The position numbers and the translations under genes are program-made. This document shows, in pieces, positions 48,710 to 59,719 of a DNA stretch of 64,000 bases (position 1 is the stretch's first letter; each line of letters begins with the position of its first letter). Origin of the DNA: Ascaphus truei. Lineage: Eukaryota > Chordata > Amphibia > Anura > Ascaphidae. The notes below the pieces were generated by a model. That model was not told the DNA's origin, did not search any database, and saw only the letters and a program-made list of their open reading frames with translations. The stretch spans positions 45,289,171-45,353,170 of the forward strand of contig CM071568.1 of NCBI GenBank assembly GCA_036426205.1, read 5' to 3'.

Positions 48710-49150
48710 TAGGGGTGCGCAAACTGGGGGCGCAAGATTTTCCTTGGGGGGGGGGGGGGGTGTTTGTTGCAGCGGTTTCAGAGGCCCCGCACTCTTCCCC
48801 AAGGCATTTAAAGTAAATGCCGGGGGATTGCGTGAAGCCTCTGCAATGTTCCTTACCTTGTCTTCGGCGACGCGTCGCCATGGCAAAGCAACGTCAAATT
48901 ACGTTGCGGAATCACGTTGCCATTGTCGTGTTACCCCAGCGGCGGAAGACAAGTAAGGAGGGGGGCGCGAGCAGGAGGGAACAGTGGGGAACGTTTGCGC
49001 ACCGGGGTCTCAAACAGTCCTCAAGGGCATTCAATAGGCCAGCTTTTATGGATATCCCTTCTTCAGCGATTGAGCCACCTGTGCTGAAGCAAGGAAATCC
49101 ATAAAAGCTGGCCTGTTGGTGGCCCTTGAGGACTGAGTTTGAGACCCTTG
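48710..49150. mobile_element. Composite hAT: two different families inside one target duplication
   Basis: Left end TAGGGGTGCGCAAAC (family of 4297). Right end complement CAAGGGTCTCAAACTCAG (a different, palindromic family). Perfect 8-bp duplication CTCTAGAG at 48702-48709 and 49151-49158 hugs the outer ends. The internal junction TTTGCGCACC|GGGGTCTCAAAC is at about 49003. The right part (49005-49150) is a foldback with arms TCAAACAGTCCTCAAGGGC / GGCCCTTGAGGACTGAGTTT. Confidence 0.82.
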
Positions 49151-49693
49151 CTCTAGAGCCATTAACCCACTCTAACCACCGACAGGTGTTTATAATAACA
49201 TCACTTTACCAATACACACAGGTGCTTTATAACCTTCATTGGAGGAAGATAGAATTCCTCTAAAACAAGCATTATATTAAGTAATGATGTGGGATCTCTA
49301 TCCAGAGACCCATTCCAGCTTTTACTACCACTGGGTAAGTATTATTTTTATTACCAAGGTCATTTCACGTCACTTTCTCTGGAGGGCATTTAAGTGTGAC
49401 ACAAAGGATCTCTTTTCTTTCCCTTCACCTATGCTATATACTTAGATCCCAGCTAACACCACCGCCCCCCTCCCCCATTTATTGCACTGGAACACTATAT
49501 CATTATACTTGTGAAGCAGGATTATCCCTCTTTTTGAACCATCGATGAAAAGCTCAACGTATGTTGAAAAAAATGATATTTTTTTTTATAGGCCCATGAA
49601 GATGCACAAAGGCAAGATAGTTTATCATATGTATACTGCAAAATATAGGCCATGAAGGAGGCAAACATCCTAGGCATTGAAAAGGTTAAATGT

Positions 49694-50252
49694 AAGGCCT
49701 CGGTCCCGCTGCGCTCGGTGGCGCGGGCGGCCACACGCGAGTTCCCCACCAGCAGGGGAATCCTGCGGAGCCGGTCCCGGTCCCCCCTGGCTGCACAGCT
49801 TACTACACGCTGTGGCGCGTCAGCCGCTATGGGATACAAGAGAATGGTGATCCCTAGCGTTGACGCGTCACGTGGTGTGGCTGTGAGCCAATGGGGAGGG
49901 GAGGCTTCGGGAGGAGGAGAGGCTTCGGGGAGCGGGGAGGAGTGTGGAGTGAAAGCAGCGTGAGTGCCTGTCTGTGTGTGTGTATGTGTGCGCCTGGGTG
50001 CGTGAGTGCCTGCCTCTGTCTGTGTGTGTGTGTTGCTTTACTTACCTTCAATCAGCAGCCCGAGCCGTGGAGGGAGGGGGGGGGAGAGTAGCGGGTCCCT
50101 CCGCTCAAGCCATGCCCCCCCCTCCCGCTCAAGCCTCCCACTCCTGCCCACCTCCCGCTCCCTACAGACCGCATATCGCGGTCTGTGTATGTCAGCGCCC
50201 CGCCTGTCTGCAGTGCGGGCGCGCTGACTCTGGGAGCGGGGCCTTAGCCTTA
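49694..50252. mobile_element. GC-rich MITE with AAGGCCTCGGTCCCGCTGCG ends
   Basis: The right end complement AAGGCTAAGGCCCCGCTCCC mirrors the left. The interior has GACGCGTCACGTGGTGTGGC and TGTGAGCCAATGGGG (E-box and CCAAT again) and a (GT)n-rich middle. Longer than its relatives through the simple-repeat insertion. Confidence 0.55.
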
Positions 50253-50786
50253 GTTTATATCCTGGTAATCGCTCCTTAGCCTGCTTATCAGCTAGACAGG
50301 GAACTTTACTTCTTACAATTGGCTGCCTTCAAACCTTTCAGAGGATGCAAGTCATATAATTAACTACAATACATTCTTATTATAAGGTACACAATTATGA
50401 AGAGGTGAACATCATAAATATGACCAACTAATGCAGCAGTTTCCATATTTGATGTTTAAAAACCCCCCACTTTTTTGACCTTTTTAATGCCTATTTTTAT
50501 TATCTCGAAGCTTGAATATTCTTGCTATATTTTCCAGACAAAAAAGACTCTTTACATAGAGTAAACAGGAATGACATCTGCGTTTAAAGGCATATTTTAT
50601 GCATTGTAAAAGGATATCTGAAAGAGGAAAGATGTTGAATGTTGCTTTGAATTTGTGTTTTCCCTCTGAAATCGTTGTGGATAGCTTGCTGCTCTGCAGA
50701 TCTCCAGCACGTGTCACTAATCATTTCTGTGCATGGTAAGCCCGGTTTTGCAGTGACCTTTACACGCGCCAATAATTTATTAGACC

Positions 50787-51356
50787 TGTAACAGGGGATT
50801 TGTCCCTGTTCAAAAAGGTGCCTCTAATCCAGCAGTGTGGTGGTTACCTGAAGGTAGTCAATTAACCAACACCACCTGGCTGATTAGAGGTTGGTTAGAA
50901 AAGCCTGCCTTTGAGACAGGAAGAGAGATTCCTTAGTCCACAACTGGGCTGACCAAGGAAACAGACATAGCAGAGGTTCCTGAGTCTCACAGATGAGACT
51001 AATAGAGGGATCACAGATGTCTCGAGCTCACAAGACTTCTACACCTGAATGCTGAGATAACCTGAGGAAAAGGCAGCAACACAGGAAAGAGAAAAGCCTT
51101 CCCCCTACAACTACGAGACAGATAAGATTTTTCTTATAAGACTGATTATCTATGTCTGTCTATATATATCTAAATGTCTCTATGATTTGGGCTGGTGAAT
51201 CGCTGGACTACAAGTGTAAATATACTCCAACGTGGAGCAGATTTTGTTTGTGGATTTTCACGTTTGCTTTGTTTAAAGCAACAGGCGCAATAAAGCCTTA
51301 TTTAATTTCACCTTAAAACCAGTCTCCATTGCGTATCTCTGCACACATCTCTTACA
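50787..51356 (+). mobile_element. Solo LTR (TGTAACA...TCTTACA), 570 bp
   Basis: Begins TGTAACAGGGGATTTGTCCC and ends ACACATCTCTTACA (TG...CA). Flanked by GACC at 50783-50786 and 51357-51360, a 4-bp target duplication. AATAAA at 51290 sets the plus orientation, antisense to spag1. No internal retroviral region is present, so it is a solo LTR. A 4-bp duplication fits ERV1-like or Gypsy-like elements; I cannot decide which. Confidence 0.82.
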
Positions 51357-51383
51357 GACCTAAAATATGTTTTCTATTCTTAC

Positions 51384-51514
51384 CTTTCAGATTGCTCGGC
51401 TCCAAATCTAGCACTTTCTCACAGTCATTCAACGCGTTTTGCCAGTTCTTACGTTTAATCTCAGCTTGTGCTCTGTTGTTATATGAAGCTGTTGAGGGTA
51501 AAACGGATATACTC
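51384..51514 (-). CDS. spag1: spag1 coding exon: end of TPR1 first helix pair
   Basis: A 131-base exon. Acceptor TTTTAG|GAGTATATCC, donor CTGAAAG|GTAAG. One base finishes a codon begun in an upstream exon, then 43 codons including SYNNRAQAEIK, NWQNALNDCEKVL and LEPSN, a canonical TPR pair (NNRAQ, A..DC.KVL.LEP). It ends in phase 1, which fits the 2-base start of the exon at 41288. A solo LTR lies only 27 bases past the donor. The exon requires a preceding exon ending in phase 2 (AG), which I could not find. Confidence 0.93.
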
Positions 51515-53230
51515 CTAAAACAAAAACACATTGGATGCCATTAAAGGTACACTCACAACAGACAAATCATGTATAGAAATTCATACTTCTTTATTCCCAA
51601 ATTATATGCAACCTGTTGACCAAACGTAGTTGGCCTGGCCGTTCAATGAAGGAGACATACAGGAATGAGCAATAGTGGTAGAATATCGACATATACCAAT
51701 GTTCTAATGGAAGACAAAGGGGAGTTGGGCTGGGACGCACCCACTTGCTGGGAGAACACTCCAAAACGAGAGTGTTGGTCTCTTCCCCCCAGCAGTGATG
51801 CATCTCCCTCTGGGAGAGATGTGGAGCAGAAACCGGGGAGCAATGCCTGGGTCCTAGCCCTGTCAACTCGTTCCCTAATGGCCAGTTCATATTTCATTCT
51901 CCGAGTACTTTCAGGGAGGTCAAGGGCATTTGGGGTTTGTCGTACAGAACAGTATACGAGCCCCTCTTACCCTACCCCAGTGTCTTTATATGTTTATCTG
52001 TTTTCCTTTCCCCATACCCTCATTTGTACCCCACACTTCCCTTCCCTTTGTATCTTCCCCCCTCACCCCCCACTGGTGTGATAATTAGAGCTGTATACTT
52101 TGCATTATTAGTCGGTTAGCATTACCAATTTTGTATATCTATTTGTTTACGCTATTAAATTTGTGGCGTTTTTCCATCTATCCTAGTGTGCTGGAGCCTA
52201 CTTTGGGATTAGTATACGAGCCCCCAGTCCTGATTATCCTTCCAGGTAGAGTCATCTGTCTCTGATTGGTCTGCACCCGGTCTTCCATGCTCTCAGATGG
52301 AGGCCAATCAGAGTTCCACAGTCATTCGTGGTTGGTCTCGATTTTTTCCAAAAGTAAGGGGGAGCGGTGGTGAATACCATGTCAAAAAGGAAAATTACAT
52401 AGCAATATTGCACTAAGTACATATAGAAAAATGTGTGTCAAAAAAGCCTCAAATTCCTACTCACAATGGAGCAATCAATACAGGCATTATCCCAATCTGT
52501 GGCAGTAATAACCCTGTCTTGGATAGGATGTTAGGTGGTTCCAGTGGATCTCAGGAAAAGAGAACAGACAATAGTGCAGACGAAAATGAAACCAGTGTAA
52601 TGTTATAAGAAAAACCTTAAGATTCAAAGCTTACAAAAAGCAGTTTCATATGGGCATATACGAGTGGACAGTGTCCCTGTGTGTTGGGTGATTCGCGATC
52701 CCACAGCTTCCTCGTGTATGGGTCCGTCTCATCTCGCTTGCACATCCGCATATGTTACTTCCAGTTTCCGGCCGTACGATAAGGGGCAGAATAATATCCT
52801 ACGAGATCCTTGATTGTTAGGCCCCAAGGACCATTATATACAATCCCTGCTAAACCATAAGGCATTTTATGACCCATTTGCTTTAATGGGCCGTAAGGTG
52901 CCTTGCTGTTTAGCCCTGTTTAGTATATATGGCTCTAAATGTTAGATCCTGTATCATATGCCCATGCCTTTTCCTTTTTTATTTTAGAACCACTACTTAA
53001 TGTATGTACCATTATTCAATATAAATGTGCTGCTTTATGTTTATGGGCTAATCTGTATAAAAGTGGGTCAGACGGTTTCTTTTGTTTTTACATATTTTCT
53101 GTATATTTCACCAAAGTCACACAGATTTTGCACTACTTGAAAATGAGTCGCGTTTAGACACCGTTATCCGCTTGCTAAATTAGTTACACAGATGTTAGGC
53201 ATGTATTATAGTAAGCGCACGCAGCAATGA
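51515..53230. other. spag1 intron; expected exons not found
   Basis: Spans the stretch where the exon preceding 51514 should lie. No minus-strand block with TPR residues and splice sites is seen. 51590-52000 gives long plus-strand frames without recognisable similarity. Confidence 0.45.
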
Positions 53231-53435
53231 AAGATACCAGTCTGCCAATGACAGTGTATCCATGTAAGGTATGCGCTCCTGGCTTTGATTCTAGCCTTGC
53301 AGACCTCTGGCAATCAATGGCACATGTGCTGCCTCATTGCAGCTTCAGCCCTGTGCTCCGTCATTGGAAGAACGCTCACACACCTCCCTCCTGTGGTTGG
53401 CTCTCCGCCCTTTATAAGCTGGGCTCTGGCACTGA

Positions 53436-53486
53436 TTCAGTGCCGAGCATAATCCTTCCCTGGATGGGAAGGATTATGCTCGGCAA
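53436..53486. repeat. Perfect short palindrome (19-bp arms)
   Basis: GCCGAGCATAATCCTTCCC - TGGAT - GGGAAGGATTATGCTCGGC. It lies in a moderately GC-rich block (53230-54200) that also duplicates a ~45-bp piece (CTGCTGCTACTCTCCACGCAG at ~53571 and ~53622) and looks like a retroelement leader. Confidence 0.8.
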
Positions 53487-54572
53487 ACCTCCTGGCTTGC
53501 TTTGTTTGTTACTAATCTTTGCCTTGCTTTAGTCTCTAGTTTTCATCATTAGTTCCTGTGTATCCTGAGACCTGCTGCTACTCTCCACGCAGAGGTCTGT
53601 GTTCCTGAGTATCCTGAGGTCTGCTGCTACTCTCCACGCAGAAGCCTGTTTTGGACTCCTGTGCTGAAGCGCTGGTTTTCCCCGGCACTGCCCTGCGGTA
53701 TTCTTCGCCCAGCCAGCTGTCTTCCCCTACAGAGACCGGTGTCATGGGCCATGCCCGCTCCTCGCGCAGAGGCCGCTCACGCTCCTACACTGAAGCGGAG
53801 CGCTCCTGTCTACCCGTTGCCAAACTCCTGCCCGAATAACGCCGATGCTATCTTCTCCAATCCTTACCCTGGATTGTCCACAGACTACGCTGCCTTCTCC
53901 TGTTCTGATCCCGGCTCGTTTGACAATGGACTTCGCACTCTGGATCCGACTACGTGGTCTAAGATCGGTGATTATGTAACCCCACCTCAGCCCAGCAGTC
54001 CGGTCCCGATTTGTGGCGAGCACGTCCGTGACAATCCACTGCCGACGCGCGCACGGCAGACAGCGTTGGCGCGGCAGATGGTGGAAATACAAAGAAATTT
54101 GTATTTTCAAGCAGCTGCCATGCCACGTGACACTGTGAGCCAATCACAGGGAGGCCTGCCCGTGTGACATCATGGCCACATCTCCTAGGCGTGCGCAGTA
54201 TAGCTTTGCCTGTACACACAAAATGCAACGTCATGAGCACGTGCGGTTACCATAATACATGCCTTACGTCTGTTTTAGAGCATTACAAGTGCAACACTCA
54301 CAGGAGGCAAGTGTTTAAGGTAAATAGCCGAACTGAGTGAAGTATTATGAAACAAATAAACTGTAAAATACAGGCCTTTGGTAAAGTACCTAATTAGAAA
54401 TAAAGATGCTTGTCCTTATTATTGTTCAATTATGCAAGTTACATGAACCAACAGCCGAGACGCAGCAACATTGTTTTATTTCTTTTACTGTTGCTGATTA
54501 ATAACTAATAACAGCAATAACAGCAAACATACCTATCGAACAAGTGTTTTAATTTGATACTACACTTCTTTT

Positions 54573-56767
54573 TTTTTGTATCAATTTTTTTATTGGGTAC
54601 ACACAGTTAGTACAGTACACATATGGGTGTCATGATCCCATGACCATACAGCTTTTGACATACTGAAAGTGTCCGCATATCTTTTTCTTTTTTCTGGGTG
54701 AGGGGGAATAACTGGGGATAGATTGGCGGGGGGAGGAGGACATACAGGGGTATAGTGGAGGGGAGGAGTGGGGAAGGGGGGTTGTCTTCCAACAGACTCG
54801 GGTTAACCTTCTTCCGTTCTTGGTTCCTTGAAGGGGGGGGAAATGGGGGGGGGGGGGGGGGGTGTTTTCCTGTCTCCGCGACTCTTTTTGGTTGAGGTTA
54901 TTTTGTCAGCCAGGGACCCCAAGTATTCAGAAATTGGGGTACTTTTTTTTGGATGAGGGCAGTTAATTTCTCCATCAACATTACTTCATTAATCCTTCTT
55001 GTGACCGTAGCTCTAGATGGAGCTTTGATCTGCTTCCAGGCGGCCGAAATGGCACATCTGGCTGCAGTCAAAATTGACATTATTAGTTTAGATATTGGTG
55101 GGGGAAGGTCTGAAATTGGTTTGTTTAGCACCAGGGTCAGAGGGTCTAGTGGTAGGGTTAGTCCTGTGACTTGTTTTATAAGATTCTGGATCTGTATCCA
55201 GAATCTTTGTATCTCCGGACATGACCACCAAATATGGGCCATGTCGCCCTTTTGACCACATCCACGCCAGCACAGGTCAATTGCGCCGGGGTAGATCTGG
55301 CTCAGTCTAACAGGAGTCAGGTACCATTGAAATAGAATTTTGTATATGTTTTCTTTTATGATTGTGCAAATTGAAGTTTTGGATGCTTGCTCCCCGATCT
55401 CCTCCCAATCTTCTGGGTCGATTGAGAGGCCTAGTTGTGCAGACCATCGTTGCATGTATCGATGGTCGGGTGGGGTGGGGGGTGACTCTAGTCCTTTGTA
55501 TATCTGTGAGATCAATCCTTTTTGATAAGTCCTTTTAGTGCATAGGGATTCGAATTTGGTTAATTTGGGGAATTTGGCGGTTGGTGAGAGAGATAATAGG
55601 AAATGTCTGACCTGCAGATATTTGAAGAGGTGTAAATCTTGGATGTCAAATTTGTTTCTAATCATCTGAAACGTAGCGATCTCATCTTTCTGCAGCAGAT
55701 CGGCCACCATCCTAATATTGCGACTCTGAAATTGGTCGAATTGCCTAGGGGAACACTCTGGGGGGAATTTGGGGTTCCCGAAGATGGGGGTGAGCTGTGA
55801 GGGGGATGCTAGCAGACCATACTTCCCCTTGCTTTTAAGCCATGCTTCCCACGTGCATCTCATTGCTTCCAGGGCAAACCTTTGTGGTCTGGCCCCGCTG
55901 CCCCCAGACGGCCACATTGCCACCTGGAGAGAGAGGGGACAGGCGTAGTCTCTATCTCTAACCATGAAGCTAGGGCCGGGTCGCAATTCCAAACTACAGC
56001 CTGCTTCAACTGTGCAGCGAGATAGTATTTCGCTAAGTCGGGGACCCCCAGACCTCCTCTGTCTCTACTCGCAAGCATCACTGATCGGGGAACTCTGGGC
56101 TTTTTATCGTTCCAGATAAATTGGAGGATTAGTGACTGCATGTTTTTAAGAGTTGTTTGTGGGATCGGAATTGGGAGGGTTTGGAAGTTATATAACAGTC
56201 TTGGAAGAACGTTCATTTTTACTGCCGTCATTCTTCCAAACCATGAGATTTGGTATTTTTTCCAGATTTCAAGGTCTTTTTTAATCTGGTTAAATAAGGG
56301 AGGATAGTTGTATTGGTATAGGGTATTGTAAGAATTAGAGATTTTAACACCTAAGTATTTAATATAGGAGGAACTCCAGCGATATTTAAAATTAGCTTTA
56401 ATGAGATTCCAGTCCTGTTGGGGGAGGGTTAAATTGAGGGCTTCGGATTTATCCATATTTATTTTATAGTCAGATATTTGGGCAAATTGAATAGTAGGGG
56501 CGAGAGTGGGCAACCTTGTCTGGTTCCATTTTTAATCTTTATGGGATCTGAAAATCCGCCTGCTAATTTGACAAATGCTGTTGGATTATGATACAGAGCT
56601 CTCACTCCTTCCAGGAAAAGACCTGAGAATCCAAACCTCAGCATGGTTTGGTCAAGGAAGGACCACTTGATCCTGTCGAACGCCTTTTCAGCGTCCAGAC
56701 TAAGGATCATTGCCCTGGACCCAGAGAGATGCACGTGGTCAATTATATCCACTATTTTGCGAGTGTA
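54573..56767 (-). pseudogene. L1-clade LINE ORF2, truncated, YADD box deleted
   Basis: Minus strand. It opens inside the RT with MILSLDAEKAFDRIKWSFLD and GTRQGCPLSPLLF (to about 56510), then jumps to ISDYKINMDKSEALNL, so the segment with the catalytic YADD (about 60 residues) is gone. The following frames carry IKYLGVKISN, WFGRMTAVKMNVLPRLLYNF, FIWNDKKPRVPRSVM and, from 55992 to 54898, an open C-terminal part with the Cys/His motif CWRGCGQKGDMAHIWWSCPE. The 3'UTR has G-rich tracts and an A-rich end at about 54575. Inactive. Confidence 0.9.
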
Positions 56768-56875
56768 CGGGGGGGGGGGGAGGGGGAAGAGAGACGCCAA
56801 GCTACAAGAAGGGGGGGGAGAGAGAGCGACAAAGGGGGAAAGAGAGAATGGAGGAAGAGAGAGAAAGATTAGTCC
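56768..56875. repeat. GA/G-rich simple repeat
   Basis: GGGGGG and AGAGAGAG tracts directly at the truncated 5' edge of the L1. Confidence 0.75.
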
Positions 56876-56986
56876 AGCGGTGCGCAAACTATAAAAATAT
56901 ACATAATATATTCCAATTATTGAAATTACATATTTCCCAGGTATCTCACCTCTGGAATATAGGTTAATACAGGGTGTCCACACTAA

Positions 56987-57272
56987 GAGAAGGTAGTGGG
57001 TGTAGATGAAGCACAGCCGAGGAAATCCTTCTTCCGGTATCCAGAGAGGGAAAAAAGGCCAGGCCACTCCAAAACTGACAAAAGGCCTTGATAAAGTACT
57101 CTGTGTACGAAACGCGTAGGTGCGTTCATCTAGTCCCTTTTTTCACTGTATGTTTAGCTTGCAATAAATTACCCCTTTTGTCAGTTTTAGAGTGGCCTGG
57201 CCTTTTTTCCCTCTCTGGATACCGGAAGAAGGATTTCCTCGGCTGTGCTTCATCTCACCCACTACCTTCTTG
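56987..57272. repeat. Foldback element with ~100-bp arms around a GAAACGCGT hairpin
   Basis: Left arm 56987-57085 (GAAGGTAGTGGGTG...AAAACTGACAAAAGG) is mirrored at 57170-57272 with only a few differences. The loop holds CTTGATAAAGTAC TCTGT GTACGAAACGCGTAGG (57087-57120), the recurrent hairpin. Confidence 0.88.
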
Positions 57273-57732
57273 AATCTACCATGGATGGATTGCACGCCAA
57301 TGATGACAAGAGTACCCCTGGGGTAACACGGGTAAAGAGCCGCAGTGCCTTATCATTTCCTGTTTAACACGGACATTGTCCTTTATATATATTATAGCTG
57401 GTTGGGTATTCATTATAGTGTACATAGTTGTGGATGTCAGGCCGACTCCACTAGTCACTAATCCCTTCTAGTTTTGTTCTAATACATTGGGGGCACTCCA
57501 TCGTTACTTGGACTATCAATTATAGAATCATGATGTTCTTATCTATCGTATATGGAATTGGTTACAATTGTTGAGCACCACAGTTACCACGTTTTTGTCC
57601 ACACTAAGAGAGGCAGAATGTATTTACTTTTATCATGCCCGTGCCTCTTTTAATGTGGACACCTTGTATTGAAAAGTACTGGATATGTCAATTGGCCCTA
57701 CTACCAATCGCTACAGGGGAAAAAGTCCATAC

Positions 57733-57892
57733 CTTTAGATCATTATCAATATGTTGCCATTCCTCCAAGGAGAAGTTAGCCGCTGTTGCAGCGGGTTTAT
57801 CTTTCCGAAGAGCTCGACTGTGAGGAGCTAAACTTTCAATCTGTTTTTCACAAAATGCTGTTAGATCCGGGTAATGTCCTTCTTCTCCAGAC
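57733..57892 (-). CDS. spag1: spag1 coding exon 2 (SGEEG...RALRKDKPAATAA)
   Basis: A 160-base exon with acceptor TTTTAAG|GTCTGG and donor CTAAAG|GTATGG. One base completes the Arg codon of the previous exon, then 53 codons follow. It reads SGEEGHYPDLTAFCEKQIES and RALRKDKPAATAANFSLEEW, nearly identical to vertebrate SPAG1, and ends in phase 0 after ...IDNDLK. With the preceding exon it gives residues 1-100. In human SPAG1 the next residues are an acidic linker and the first half of TPR1. Those exons are not recognisable between here and 51514, and joining directly to 51514 would break the frame. Confidence 0.93.
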
Positions 57893-58660
57893 CTTAAAAG
57901 ACATGTCACACAAGGGACTTTTATTTGGATTATATATTCACACACTGCACATCTCACAGGAGAGTTTGAAACAGCACCACATCTCCCAAAAGGTAAAGGA
58001 GGCGCTTAACCATTATTTACAGTAACCCCTTCACTGCCTCTAATACATTGGTGGAAAAGGAGTAAAGGAAAATGTATTTGACAACATTTGTTTTATGATC
58101 AACAATCATAAACAATCAGCTATCTGGTCAGCATTGCAAACTTCACAGCAAATAGTCCCTATTAAAGAATGTATTTTTCTGTGCAGTTTATGCACACAAA
58201 AAAAAAATCAACTTGTAAATGTATATAGAATATATGCACTCAATATCAAACCATGTGTACAGTGACTGTATAAACAACACGCTCCATTTTTTCCCCACTG
58301 GTTGCTCTCTCTAAAAGGTCCGTATATAATACAAAGGACTTAATGGACACCATTGTGCCATGGAGAGTGGAACTGGTTAAAACAAATCTAGCAACTTTTT
58401 TCACATGTGAAGAGCAGCGATTTGTGTGAATGTCAAACAGTTGCATTTTGAAGAGTTGGATAGTTATGCTAGTATTATGGTGTAATGTGTATTAACACTG
58501 TATTGTCCATAGCAGCTATAAAACTGATGCACTTAATAGAAAGTGCTACAGTATCTAGTAGAAATAAAAAAAAGTGATATAGTATTTGTCCCTTCTGTAC
58601 CCAAGTATATATGGTCGCACACTGTATTCCTGTGATATTTAATAGGGAAGCATCTACACA
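57893..58660. other. spag1 intron between the first two coding exons, unassigned
   Basis: AT-rich. No feature recognised. Confidence 0.4.
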
Positions 58661-58664
58661 CGCT

Positions 58665-59157
58665 CACTGACTGCAGCTCTCCATCCACACACACACACAC
58701 ACCAGCTCTCCATCTACACACACACCCACTCATACTCACTGCAGCTCTCCATTTACACACTCACACTGCAGCTCTCCATCGACATACACACACTGCAGCT
58801 CTCCATCTACATACACACAGCAGCTCTCCATCTACATACACACACAGCAGCTCTCCATCTACATACACACACAGCAGCTCTCCATCTACATACACACACA
58901 GCAGCTCTCCATCTACATACACACACAGCAGCTCTACAGCTACATACACACACACAAACACACACTCACTGCAGCTCTCCAGCTACACACACTACACCTA
59001 TCCATGTACACATACTCACTGCAGCTCTCCATCTATATACACACACACAAACACACAGCAGCTCTCCATCTACATATACTCACTCACTGCACCTCTCCAT
59101 ACACACACACACACACACTCCAGCTATCCATGTACACACACACTGCAGTTCGCCATC

Positions 59158-59188
<31 letters not shown>

Positions 59189-59288
59189 TGCAGCTCACTC
59201 TACACAAACACACTTACAGCAATTCTCCATCGACACACTCATACTAACTTCAGCTCTGCATCTACACACACTCACTGCAGCTCTCCAT

Positions 59289-59338
<50 letters not shown>

Positions 59339-59345
59339 GCTCTCC
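58665..59345. repeat. CAGCTCTCCATCTACATACACACA minisatellite with (AC)n
   Basis: Twenty or more units of about 25-45 bp (CAGCTCTCCATCTACATACA then (CA)n). The most regular block is 58794-58935. Frames such as VYVDGELLC are artefacts of the repeat. Confidence 0.92.
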
Positions 59346-59624
59346 ATCTTCTCACACTATACTCACGGAGACAGACACACTCCTTCCTTCTCAGTGTCTC
59401 TTGTGCGGAGCTCTCTGCAGGCAGGGAGGGGGAGGAATCTGTACCTGGCTGGTGCCTCCAATCCAATCACCTCCCCTGTCTCAGAGCTGCTCTTACTCAC
59501 TGCATGACAAAGGAAAGCCGATTGGCTGGAAATTAAACCTTGGCAAGGTGCCAAAAATTCTGGCCCATTACTGAATGAATAATATCTGAAGTTTTGACCA
59601 ATCAGAGAGCAGGGATTTCAATAA

Positions 59625-59660
59625 TGCCTGGGATTTCAATAATGCCTGGAATTTCTAAAG
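59625..59660. repeat. 18-bp tandem duplication (GGGATTTCAATAATGCCT)
   Basis: The unit occurs twice in direct succession, with a third partial copy (GGAATTTC). Confidence 0.8.
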
Positions 59661-59719
59661 GTTTCGCCTATAATTCATCTTATGTGCAAAGACAATCTAA
59701 GTACATTTCACAATTCTAC

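Noticed and set aside
51590..52081. 138-codon plus-strand frame as a gene
   Set aside because: Antisense within a spag1 intron, no similarity recognised, proline/tyrosine-rich tail from C-rich DNA.
53230..54200. A protein-coding gene on the plus strand (168-codon frame at 53661)
   Set aside because: No start context, splice structure or family similarity; composition and internal duplications suggest a retroelement leader or repeat.
54530..54575. Donor-like GATAG|GTATG with an open stretch (KHLFDR) as the missing exon before 51514
   Set aside because: The phase would fit, but the residues do not resemble the expected EAV-YYTR block, and the stretch abuts the A-rich end of the L1.
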